Assembly: GCF_032586155.1 (NCBI RefSeq)
Contig: NZ_JAWHTC010000005.1
Coordinates: 310,001 to 374,000, forward strand
Origin: JAWHTC01 sp032586155
Lineage (GTDB): Bacteria; Pseudomonadota; Alphaproteobacteria; Rhodobacterales; Rhodobacteraceae
Direction: 5' to 3'
Length of the DNA: 64,000 bases
The notes under the pieces are model-generated. The model was not told the origin of the DNA. It saw nothing but the letters and a program-made list of their open reading frames with translations, and did not search any database. A program made the translations under genes and the position numbers. Of the stretch, positions 24,098-32,933 are shown one piece after another; positions within the stretch are counted from its first letter, which is position 1, and each line of letters begins with the position of its first letter.

Positions 24098-25344
24098 GGA
24101 GAGAGAACTTGACGGACGCAAAAACCATATTGGTTGTCGGCACGTACGACACCAAGGATGATGAACTTGGTTACTTGACAAGCTGTATCGAAGGACAGGG
24201 CGGCAAGGTGTTGTCGATGGATGTGAGTGTATTGGGAGATCCGTCTCAACCGACCAACTACTCCAAGCATGATGTTGCCGAAGAAGGTGGGTCGAGCATC
24301 CAGGCCGCCATCGACAGCGGCGACGAAAACCACGCCATGCAAATCATGGCGGACGGGGCAGCATTGCTGGCGTTGCGGCTCTATCGTGAAGGCAAAGTGG
24401 ATGGGGTGATCCTGTTGGGTGGTTCGATGGGGACCGACCTGGCGCTGGATGTCTGCGCCGCGCTGCCCTTGGGCGTGCCGAAGTACGTGGTCTCGACCGT
24501 GTCGTTTTCCCACATGCTGCCGCCCGAGCGGCTGGCGCCGGATATCCAGATGATCCTCTGGGCCGGGGGGCTTTATGGATTGAATTCGATCTGCAAGGCG
24601 TCGCTCAGTCAGGCTGCGGGCGCAGTTCTGGGCGCGGCGCGGGCGGTAGAGAAACCGAGCTTCGACAAGCCCTTGATCGGCATGACATCCTTTGGAAAAA
24701 CCGTGCTGCGCTATATGGTTACGCTGAAGCCGGCGCTGGAAGAGCGCGGCTTTGAAGTGGCCGTGTTCCATGCTACCGGCATGGGTGGGCGAGCATTTGA
24801 AGGGTTGGCCGCCGAGGGGGCCTTTGCCTGCGTTTTCGACTTTGCCCCGCAGGAGGTGGTGAACCACCACTTCGGCTCGGGCATCACCGCCGGATCGGAC
24901 CGGATGACCAACGCGGGCGCCAAGGGGATTCCGCAACTTGTGGCACCAGGGTGTTATGACCTGGTGGATTTTGTCGGCTGGATGGACCCGCCTGCGCGGT
25001 TGGCGGGCAGACCGATCCATGCGCATAACCGACTGTTGACCTCGGCGGTGATCGACACGGACGAACGGCGCGAGGTGGCCGGGGTGATCTGTGAAAAGCT
25101 GTCCGGCGCCAAGGGACCGGTCGAGTTTCTGTTGCCGCTTCAGGGTTGCAACGAATGGGACCGCGAGGGTGCCGACCTGCATGATGCCGATGGGCTGGCG
25201 GCGTTCTGCGACGGGATCCGTCACAGCTGCCCAGGCAACGTCACCCTGCATGAGTTGGACACCCATATCAACGACGCCGGTTTTTCTGCCAAGGCATTGG
25301 CAATATTTGACGAATGGGTTGCGCAAGGGATCGTGAAGGTCTGA
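24094..25344 (+). CDS. Tm-1-like ATP-binding / UPF0261 family protein
   Basis: A 416-residue cytoplasmic protein of the UPF0261 family, related to the N-terminal half of the plant Tm-1 protein. Seen: ILVVGTYDTKDDELGYL at the start, ILLGGSMGTDLALD in the middle, FHATGMGGRAFEGL, and the DTHINDAGFSAKAL motif near the C-terminus. The enzymatic role is unknown. The ATG at 24094 overlaps the kinase stop (ATGA); a TTG at 24109 preceded by AGGAGAG is an equally possible start. Its place as fourth gene of the kinase/lyase operon is the only hint of function. Confidence 0.85.
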   Translation: MRRENLTDAKTILVVGTYDTKDDELGYLTSCIEGQGGKVLSMDVSVLGDPSQPTNYSKHDVAEEGGSSIQAAIDSGDENHAMQIMADGAALLALRLYREGKVDGVILLGGSMGTDLALDVCAALPLGVPKYVVSTVSFSHMLPPERLAPDIQMILWAGGLYGLNSICKASLSQAAGAVLGAARAVEKPSFDKPLIGMTSFGKTVLRYMVTLKPALEERGFEVAVFHATGMGGRAFEGLAAEGAFACVFDFAPQEVVNHHFGSGITAGSDRMTNAGAKGIPQLVAPGCYDLVDFVGWMDPPARLAGRPIHAHNRLLTSAVIDTDERREVAGVICEKLSGAKGPVEFLLPLQGCNEWDREGADLHDADGLAAFCDGIRHSCPGNVTLHELDTHINDAGFSAKALAIFDEWVAQGIVKV

Positions 25345-25391
25345 AGATTTCAAGCCTGTTCGCCGGGCAGTACACGGGCTAACCTGTCGTC

Positions 25392-26126
25392 ATGGAATGG
25401 CGGGATCACGGGATATTGCTGGCGCTCAGGCGCCATGGCGAGACCAGCGCCATCATCGAGGTTTTCACCGAACATCACGGGCGTCATGCGGGCGTGGTGC
25501 GCGGCGGGACCAGCCGCAAGATTGCGCCGGTCCTGCAGCCCGGCGCACAGTTGGATGTGACCTGGCGGGCGCGGCTTGAGGATCATATCGGTACGTTCCA
25601 GGTGGAACCGATACGGTCGCGCGCGGCACAGGTGATGGGTTCGAGATTGGCGCTGGCGGGGCTGAATGCGGTGGCGGGGCTGTTGAGTTTCTGCCTGCCC
25701 GAGCGCGAGGCGCATGGGCGGTTTTATCACCGGACAGAACCCCTGTTGGATTTGCTGGGCGAGGATGAGGTATGGCCGCTGGCCTATCTGCGCTGGGAAA
25801 TGGCTTTGCTGGACGAGATGGGGTTCGGGGTGGACCTGTCGGAATGCGCGGTGACAGGCGCGCGCGAGGGTCTGTGTTACGTATCGCCCAAATCGGGGCG
25901 GGCGGTGTCCGATGCGGGGGCCGGGGAATGGGCCGACCGGTTGTTGCCTTTGCCTGGCGTAATGCTGGGACAGGGCGAAGCACCGGACGAGGAAGTTGCG
26001 CAAGGGTTTGAAACAACGGGGTATTTCCTGCGACACAAACTGGCGCAAGAACTGGTGCACCGGCCCCTGCCCGAGGCGCGGCAGCGGTTCGTGGACCTGT
26101 TCACTCGTCGGGTTTCGCAGGGGTGA
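25392..26126 (+). CDS. recO: DNA repair protein RecO
   Basis: A 244-residue recombination mediator that helps load RecA on SSB-coated gaps in the RecF pathway. The N-terminal OB fold (MEWRDHGILLALRRHGETSAIIEVFTEHHGRHAGVVRGG) and the helical C-terminal part (LAYLRWEMALLDEMGFGVDLSECAVTG) match alphaproteobacterial RecO. The zinc-finger-like Cys set seen in some RecO proteins is largely absent. Its last 26 bases overlap the convergent META-domain gene on the other strand, so the two genes share coding sequence at their 3' ends. Confidence 0.93.
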   Translation: MEWRDHGILLALRRHGETSAIIEVFTEHHGRHAGVVRGGTSRKIAPVLQPGAQLDVTWRARLEDHIGTFQVEPIRSRAAQVMGSRLALAGLNAVAGLLSFCLPEREAHGRFYHRTEPLLDLLGEDEVWPLAYLRWEMALLDEMGFGVDLSECAVTGAREGLCYVSPKSGRAVSDAGAGEWADRLLPLPGVMLGQGEAPDEEVAQGFETTGYFLRHKLAQELVHRPLPEARQRFVDLFTRRVSQG

Positions 26127-26499
26127 ACCGCATGACCTGCCCATCCTCACCACGCAGGGAGAGTTCGTTTTCGCCAATCTCGGCAGTTGTCATTTTTCCG
26201 AGTGATTGCAGAAACAGAGTTTCGGCCTGCAGCGCTGGGCAGGCCATACGCGTGGCGGCGATCTCTTCAGCCTTGAACCACGGGTAGGCGCTCCGCATCG
26301 TGCCGACAAAGCGATTGCAGGGGGCCTGCCCCTCGATCCGCCCGGGCCGCGGGAAGCGCAGCAGGGCCCTGTCGGTAAAGGGTTTTCCGTTCAGTTCGAC
26401 AAGCTGCCAAAGCCGGTCGGGTGCATCATAGGGGCTGTGGTTCTTGTGGGCCATGATGGGTTGGGCGAGCAGCGCCAGGACCAGGGCAAGGCGTATCAT
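26101..26499 (-). CDS. exported META-domain protein (HslJ-like)
   Basis: A 132-residue protein with a signal peptide (MIRLALVLALLAQPIMA) and a single META/HslJ domain: RLWQLVELNGKPF, GQAPCNRFVGTM (the typical CNR motif) and ARMACPALQAETLFLQSL. The two Cys are spaced as in HslJ proteins and could form a disulphide. The role is unknown; HslJ is heat-induced in E. coli and linked to novobiocin resistance. Its ATG overlaps the TetR regulator's stop, and its 3' end overlaps recO by 26 bases. Confidence 0.88.
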   Translation of the reverse strand: MIRLALVLALLAQPIMAHKNHSPYDAPDRLWQLVELNGKPFTDRALLRFPRPGRIEGQAPCNRFVGTMRSAYPWFKAEEIAATRMACPALQAETLFLQSLGKMTTAEIGENELSLRGEDGQVMRFTPAKPDE

Positions 26500-27008
26500 C
26501 TAAGGGCCAGAACAAGATCGACAAGGGTTTCCAGCGCGGTGGCGTTGTCGCCGTTGCCGGGCAGGGCGGCCATACCGACACTGGCGGCATAGAGTGCACG
26601 GGCGAGATCCGGATTGGAGATGCCGAAATCACGCAACAGGGCGGCAGTGGCGTCAAGCCGCAAGTGATCGATTTCGGTCAATTGTGCAGATGCAGAAACA
26701 TTGCTCCGGGCCCAGACCCGCATTTCCGGTTCGGCCGGGATGGGTGCGGCGATCATCGCCAATCGGTCTGCGACAGGGCCTGTGGCCTCGAGCGCGTCGA
26801 CCAGTGCCCCTGCGGCGCGGCGCTTCCACGTGCCAGCAAGTTGGGCATGATAATCCGGCAAGTCCTTGAAGTGCCAGTAAAATGATCCCTTCGTTGCGCC
26901 GATCTGACGGGCCAGGGGCTCGGCGCCAAGTGCAGCAGGGCCGTGTTTTTCCAGGGCGTTCAGCCCGGCCTCGATCCAGAGATCCGGCGAAAGACGTTGC
27001 TTTTTCAT
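26496..27008 (-). CDS. TetR/AcrR family transcriptional regulator
   Basis: A 170-residue repressor-like protein. The N-terminal helix-turn-helix is clear: PDLWIEAGLNALEKHGPAALGAEPLARQIGATKGSFYWHFKD (about 8-49). The ligand-binding part has no recognisable signature. A 14-base palindrome 10 bases before its ATG could be its own operator. It is coupled to the META-domain gene by a 4-base overlap and divergent from glpK, 118 bases away, so it may regulate itself and the META-domain gene. Confidence 0.9.
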   Translation of the reverse strand: MKKQRLSPDLWIEAGLNALEKHGPAALGAEPLARQIGATKGSFYWHFKDLPDYHAQLAGTWKRRAAGALVDALEATGPVADRLAMIAAPIPAEPEMRVWARSNVSASAQLTEIDHLRLDATAALLRDFGISNPDLARALYAASVGMAALPGNGDNATALETLVDLVLALR

Positions 27009-27017
27009 GCGGCGACC

Positions 27018-27031
27018 GTACGTCCGCGTAC
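27018..27031. promoter_or_regulatory. candidate TetR operator
   Basis: GTACG-TCCG-CGTAC, a perfect 5+5 inverted repeat, lies 10 bases upstream of the TetR ATG. The flanks partly extend the symmetry. The position is that of an autoregulatory operator, and no ribosome-binding site is seen between it and the ATG. It is 96 bases from the glpK start. Confidence 0.5.
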
Positions 27032-27126
27032 TTTATTGTGCAAGTGCAGCATGGTCGCAGGTGAGGCTTGCAACGGGGGGCAGTTGAACAGAAGATCGTG
27101 GGCAAAGGTTAAAGGGAGCGCACGGT

Positions 27127-28611
<1,485 letters not shown>

Positions 28612-29082
28612 AGGGTTAATGGCTCCGTGCGATGGGTGCGAACAGGGGCTGGCATCGGTCTGCTTTCTGTCGGGTATCCGTCGGGCGTTTTTTCCTTCTT
28701 AAGTTAATAACACCGGGAGTTAATGCACCGGGCGGTGGGATAGGATTGGAACCGGGTATGGTGCGCAGTGAATGGGCACCTTACTTGGCTTTGTCAGGAG
28801 CATAGGAAGTGGCAAGGGCCTTGCGCCGTTCTGGCGCCCGTGTGTCTTCGTCACGAAGACCCTTGCCGTTGTCCCGTTTTCGGGACCCCGCCGGTCGGCC
28901 TTTGCCGATGCTTACGGGATGCCCTCGGGGCACGTTTCTTACTTGGGCGGCCATCGGTGGTTTCGCCGGTGCCGCATCTTTTAAGTTAGGCGGTTAACCT
29001 TAACGAAACGTAACCAGCGTCTTTTTCTCGAAAGGCTTTAGGGGTTCGTATGTACCCTTGGCCCCTGCCCCTTGGGGCAAGA
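28612..29082. other. intergenic region without a confident gene
   Basis: After glpK comes an A/T-richer stretch with several TTAA tetramers (28699-28723) and then a GC-rich block with a run of palindromes (28812-28932, listed separately). All three plus-strand frames stay open through this block, giving competing ORFs of 62-73 codons; none shows clear protein character, although one (GTG at 28809, with AGGA upstream) ends in a hydrophobic stretch. I see no terminator directly after glpK. Confidence 0.5.
28812..28932 (+). ncRNA. candidate structured RNA: six consecutive perfect palindromes
   Basis: Within 121 bases there are six perfect inverted repeats with short loops: GCAAGG-G-CCTTGC (28812-28824), GCGCC-GTTCT-GGCGC (28823-28837), GTCTTCGT-C-ACGAAGAC (28844-28860), GTCCCG-TTTT-CGGGAC (28871-28886), TCGGC-CTTT-GCCGA (28895-28908) and TGCCC-TCG-GGGCA (28920-28932). 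Such density is unusual for coding or random GC-rich DNA and would fold into a chain of hairpins on either strand. It matches no RNA family I know. A short ORF overlaps it, so a coding origin is not excluded. Confidence 0.4.
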
Positions 29083-29271
29083 TTACCACTTGGGAAGTTT
29101 TCGAACGACGAATGGTTTGCAGGCCTCGTTGATGATCTCTGCTTCGCCCGACGTAAGCAGCGGTTCGAGTGCCACCAATTCTTCTTTGGAGAGGTTGTCC
29201 AACTGCAGCCGACTTCCGCCAAATATTCTTTGGCGCATTTCATCGGCTGCGGTTTTTGTGTTTGAACCCAT
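29083..29271 (-). CDS. small hypothetical protein
   Basis: A 62-residue frame starting at the ATG at 29271 (MGSNTKTAADEMRQRIFGGS), or at a GTG five codons upstream. The composition is protein-like: an acidic amphipathic middle (NLSKEELVALEPLLTSGEAEIINEA) and a basic end, and it differs from the Arg/Pro-rich shadows around it. No ribosome-binding site is visible and no family is recognised. It lies divergent from dnaE2. Confidence 0.4.
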   Translation of the reverse strand: MGSNTKTAADEMRQRIFGGSRLQLDNLSKEELVALEPLLTSGEAEIINEACKPFVVRKLPKW

Positions 29272-29471
29272 GAAATACGGTAGCACAAAACCGGTTTAAT
29301 GTCACTTGAGCGTAGGAAGCACTTCGTCCAGATGGCTGGCGTTCGACCAGTTTTTTTGGCCTGTGCTTGAGTGTCCAATTTTTCATTTGAGATCGGAGTG
29401 GGTCAAGTCAGTGCTTGGAGAGGACGACGATTTCAATTTCTTGGCTTGCTCAATCAGCACTCTCGCAAAAA

Positions 29472-29486
29472 GAACAAAACGTGAAT
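29472..29486. promoter_or_regulatory. candidate LexA (SOS) box upstream of dnaE2
   Basis: GAAC-AAAACGT-GAAT matches the alphaproteobacterial LexA direct repeat GAAC-N7-GAAC with one mismatch. It ends 17 bases before the dnaE2 ATG at 29504, a position suited to repression. DnaE2 genes of this group are usually LexA-controlled, which supports the call. Confidence 0.5.
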
Positions 29487-29503
29487 ATACTCCTGAGTCG
29501 ATC

Positions 29504-32368
29504 ATGTTTACCGAACTCTGCGCCATATCGAATTTCACCTTCCTAACCGGGGCGTCACACCCGGAGGAATATATGCACCAGGCCGCCCGGCTGGGGCTGG
29601 ATGCGCTGGCGATTGCCGATGTGAACACGGTGGCCGGGATCGTGCGGGCGCATACGGCGGCGCGGGCGATGTCGCGTGAGGTGCAGGAGCGACAGGAAAT
29701 CGAGGCGCAGGATGGATTGATCGGGCCGCCCGCACCGGAAGGCTGTCCGCCACCGATAGAGCCGGTGTTGCCGCGTCTGATCCCGGCGGCGCGGCTGGAG
29801 TTTGTCGAGGGGGTCCGGATGGTGGCTCTACCGGAGAACCGGAAGGGCTGGGCCAGCCTGTGCCGCCTGATCAGCAAGGGGCGGCTGAGGGCCGAGAAGG
29901 GGGCCTGCCTGCTGCATCTGGACGATCTGAGGGCGCATCACGACGGGTTGCAGTTCCTGTTGCTGCCGCCAGAGGGGCGCGATTGGCATCTCGAAGAGCG
30001 GTTGGCCAAGCGGTTTGCCGGAAGGATGCACCTGGTCCTGGCGCCGCGTTATGACGGGCGGGATCAGGCGCGATTCAAAGCGTTGAGCAAGCGGGCCGGA
30101 GAGATGGGTCTGCCGACGCTGGCCTCGGGGTTGCCGATCATGCATCGCGGGCGGCGACGGCGGTTGCGCGACGTGATGACAGCGATCCGGTTGAAGACGC
30201 GGGTGGATCGGCTGGGGCATGAGGCGTTGCCCAATGCGGAACAGCGGCTGCGCTCGGAGGCGGAAATGCTGCGGCTGTTTCGCGGGTTCGAGGGCGCGGT
30301 GCACCGGGCGGGGGCATTGGCGGAGCGGTTGGCGTTTTCACTGGATGAGCTGCGGTACGAATATCCCTCGGAGGTGGCCGAGAACGAGACCCCGACCGAG
30401 CGGCTGCGACGATTGGCGGTCAAGGGGTTGCGGGCGCGTTATCCGGGATCGGTGCCCGAGCGGGTCAGGGGCATGCTGGAGCATGAGTTGGCACTGATCG
30501 CCAAGCTGAAATACGAGCCCTATTTCCTGACCGTGCATGACGTTGTGGATTTCGCCCGGGGACGCGACATCCTATGCCAGGGGCGGGGATCGGCGGCCAA
30601 TTCGGTGACTTGCTATGCGTTGGGCGTGACCGAAGTCAGCCCAGAGATCGGCACCATGGTGTTCGAGCGCTTTGTATCCGAGGCGCGGGACGAGCCGCCC
30701 GATATCGACGTGGATTTCGAGCATGAACGCCGCGAAGAGGTGATCCAGCATATTTACGAGCGTTACGGGCGGCATCGCGCGGGGCTGTGTGCGACGGTGG
30801 TGCATTATCGCGGCAAGCGGGCCATTCGCGAGGTGGGCCGGGCGATGGGGCTGTCCGAGGATACGATTGCAGCCATGGCCTCGCAGCTATGGGGATTCTA
30901 TGCCGATCCCAAGATGGAGCACCAGCGGATGCGCGAGATCGGGCTGGACCCCACTGACCGGCGGCTGGCGCAGACCATGGCTCTGGTGCACGAGATCAAC
31001 GGCTTTCCCCGCCACCTGAGCCAGCATGTCGGCGGGTTCATCATGACCGAGGGGCGGCTGGATGAGCTGGTGCCGATTGAAAACGCGACGATGGAGGACC
31101 GCACGGTCATCTGCTGGGACAAGGATGATATCGACACGCTGGGCATTCTGAAGGTCGATGTTCTGTCGCTTGGCATGCTGACCTGTATTCGCAAGGCGCT
31201 GGATCTGATGCGGCAGCATCTGGGGCTGGATCACACGCTGGCGTCGCTTCCGGTGGAAGATTCCCGCGTCTATGACATGCTGTGCCGGGCCGATGCGATC
31301 GGGGTGTTCCAGGTGGAAAGCCGGGCGCAGATGAATTTCCTTCCAAGGATGCGGCCAAGGACCTTTTATGACCTGGTGATCGAGGTGGCGATCATCCGGC
31401 CCGGCCCGATCCAGGGGGATATGGTGCATCCGTTCATTCGGCGCAGGAATGGCGAGGAGAAGGTGGAGTTTCCCTCGGATGCCTTGGGCGAGGTGCTGGG
31501 CAAGACGCTGGGGGTGCCGCTGTTCCAGGAACAGGCGATGCAGATTGCCATCATCGGGGCGGGGTTCACGCCGACCGAGGCAGACCGGCTGCGCCGTTCG
31601 CTGGCGACGTTCAAGAAGCACGGCACGGTGAGTGATTTTCGCACGCGGTTTATCAAGGGGATGCGCGACAACGGCTATGATGACGATTTTGCCGAGCGGT
31701 GCTTTTCCCAGATCGAGGGGTTTGGATCCTATGGGTTTCCCGAAAGCCACGCGGCGAGTTTTGCCCTGTTGGCCTACGCCAGCGCCTGGATCAAATGCCA
31801 CCACCCCGGCCTGTTTGCCTGTGCTTTGCTGAACTCGCAACCGATGGGGTTTTATGCGCCGGCCCAGATCATCCGCGATGCCCGTGAACACGGGGTCGAG
31901 GTACGGCCGATCTGTGTGCAGGAGAGTTACTGGGACAACGTGATGGAACCCGATGGCAAGGGGGGATTGGCGCTGCGGCTGGGGTTCCGGCAGATCAAGG
32001 GGCTGAAGCAAGAGGACGCCGGGTGGGTCTCGGCGGCGCGGGGCAATGGATACCGCTCGGTCGAGGACCTGTGGCGGCGGGCGGGGCTGCCGCCCTTTGT
32101 CATTGCCCGGCTGGCCGAGGCGGATGTGTTCGCCGCGCTGGGGATGAGCAGGCGCGAGGCACTATGGGCGGCCAAGGCGATCCCGACCGCCGAGGCGCTG
32201 CCCTTGTTTGCGTTGGATATGGATGGGGAGGCCATCAATGAGCCCGAGGTGAGCCTGCCGCGGATGAGCCTTGGCGAAGAAGTGGTCGAGGATTACGTCT
32301 CGACCCGGTTCTCGCTCAAGGCGCATCCGATGGCGTTGCTGCGCCCGCTATTGGATGCCGGTGCTTAA
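29504..32368 (+). CDS. dnaE2: error-prone DNA polymerase III alpha subunit, C-terminally short
   Basis: A 954-residue DnaE2/ImuC-type translesion polymerase. The PHP domain begins MFTELCAISNFTFLTGASHP. The palm carries the three catalytic acids: D402 and D404 in PDIDVDFEHERR and D552 in ILKVDVLSLGML; the fingers and helix-hairpin-helix part follow. It ends after RFSLKAHPMALLRPLLDAGA, where family members normally continue for about 100-150 residues with an OB fold. I choose the ATG at 29504, since the frame upstream to 29306 lacks family similarity. No imuA or imuB lies beside it. Its TAA overlaps the trxC stop. Confidence 0.9.
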   Translation: MFTELCAISNFTFLTGASHPEEYMHQAARLGLDALAIADVNTVAGIVRAHTAARAMSREVQERQEIEAQDGLIGPPAPEGCPPPIEPVLPRLIPAARLEFVEGVRMVALPENRKGWASLCRLISKGRLRAEKGACLLHLDDLRAHHDGLQFLLLPPEGRDWHLEERLAKRFAGRMHLVLAPRYDGRDQARFKALSKRAGEMGLPTLASGLPIMHRGRRRRLRDVMTAIRLKTRVDRLGHEALPNAEQRLRSEAEMLRLFRGFEGAVHRAGALAERLAFSLDELRYEYPSEVAENETPTERLRRLAVKGLRARYPGSVPERVRGMLEHELALIAKLKYEPYFLTVHDVVDFARGRDILCQGRGSAANSVTCYALGVTEVSPEIGTMVFERFVSEARDEPPDIDVDFEHERREEVIQHIYERYGRHRAGLCATVVHYRGKRAIREVGRAMGLSEDTIAAMASQLWGFYADPKMEHQRMREIGLDPTDRRLAQTMALVHEINGFPRHLSQHVGGFIMTEGRLDELVPIENATMEDRTVICWDKDDIDTLGILKVDVLSLGMLTCIRKALDLMRQHLGLDHTLASLPVEDSRVYDMLCRADAIGVFQVESRAQMNFLPRMRPRTFYDLVIEVAIIRPGPIQGDMVHPFIRRRNGEEKVEFPSDALGEVLGKTLGVPLFQEQAMQIAIIGAGFTPTEADRLRRSLATFKKHGTVSDFRTRFIKGMRDNGYDDDFAERCFSQIEGFGSYGFPESHAASFALLAYASAWIKCHHPGLFACALLNSQPMGFYAPAQIIRDAREHGVEVRPICVQESYWDNVMEPDGKGGLALRLGFRQIKGLKQEDAGWVSAARGNGYRSVEDLWRRAGLPPFVIARLAEADVFAALGMSRREALWAAKAIPTAEALPLFALDMDGEAINEPEVSLPRMSLGEEVVEDYVSTRFSLKAHPMALLRPLLDAGA

Positions 32369-32796
32369 ACCGCGCCCTGCACCCAGTTGACGATGGCAGG
32401 GGCTTGCATCGCGCCGGATTGGCGGGCCTTCTCGCGACCTGATTTGAACCCGGCCATGGTCGGGATGCCACGGATGCCGTATTTCTGACCGGCCTGCGGA
32501 TATTCCTCGGTATTGAGCTTCACCAGCCGGGCCTTGCCTGCGAGCGTGGTTGCCGCCTTGGAGAACTCGGGTGCCATCATCCGGCAGGGGCCGCACCACG
32601 GGGCCCAGAAATCCACCACGAGGGGAAGATCGTCGTTGCGCGCGGCCTTTTGCAGGGTGGCAAAGTCGACTTCGACCGCTTTGGACGACACCATCTTGGT
32701 GCCGCAGGTGCCACATTTCGCCCCGTCGAGTTTCTCGGCCGGGACCCGGTTGACCTGGCCGCAATCAAGGCAGGTCAGTTTCATGGATTGGGCCAT
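32365..32796 (-). CDS. trxC: thioredoxin 2-like protein with N-terminal zinc ribbon
   Basis: A 143-residue TrxC-type thioredoxin. Two CxxC pairs at the N-terminus (C9/C12 and C28/C31) form the zinc ribbon, and the redox active site is WCGPC (C68, C71) in a normal thioredoxin fold with the cis-Pro segment GIPTMAGF. It is a cytosolic reductant linked to oxidative stress. I choose the ATG at 32796 because GGAGG lies 5 bases upstream (minus strand). The stop codon overlaps that of the convergent dnaE2 within TTAA. Confidence 0.95.
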   Translation of the reverse strand: MAQSMKLTCLDCGQVNRVPAEKLDGAKCGTCGTKMVSSKAVEVDFATLQKAARNDDLPLVVDFWAPWCGPCRMMAPEFSKAATTLAGKARLVKLNTEEYPQAGQKYGIRGIPTMAGFKSGREKARQSGAMQAPAIVNWVQGAV

Positions 32797-32867
32797 CTGA
32801 GCCTCCATCAATTCACATTCGAAATGCAATATATGTTTGAGAGTGTAAATGTGAAGCCCCGCCCGCC

Positions 32868-32897
32868 CCTCTTTCTTGGCAAAAATACTCAAATCCC
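32868..32897 (-). repeat. dispersed intergenic repeat, A/T-rich half only (copy 3)
   Basis: On the minus strand this reads GAGTATTTTTGCCAAGAAAG, matching the A/T-rich half of the elements at 3209, 11697 and 58199. The GGGGGC-GCCCCC palindrome is missing here, although a C-rich stretch (GCCCCGCCCGCCCC) lies beside it. It sits between the kinase-like gene and trxC. Confidence 0.6.
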
Positions 32898-32933
32898 GAC
32901 AGGGCCACGGGCGATTCTGCCCGCAAATGGGGT

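Noticed and set aside
28981..29003. CtrA-type TTAA-N-TTAA sites after the palindrome block
   Set aside because: The spacings (9 and 2 bases) do not match the 7-base CtrA spacing.
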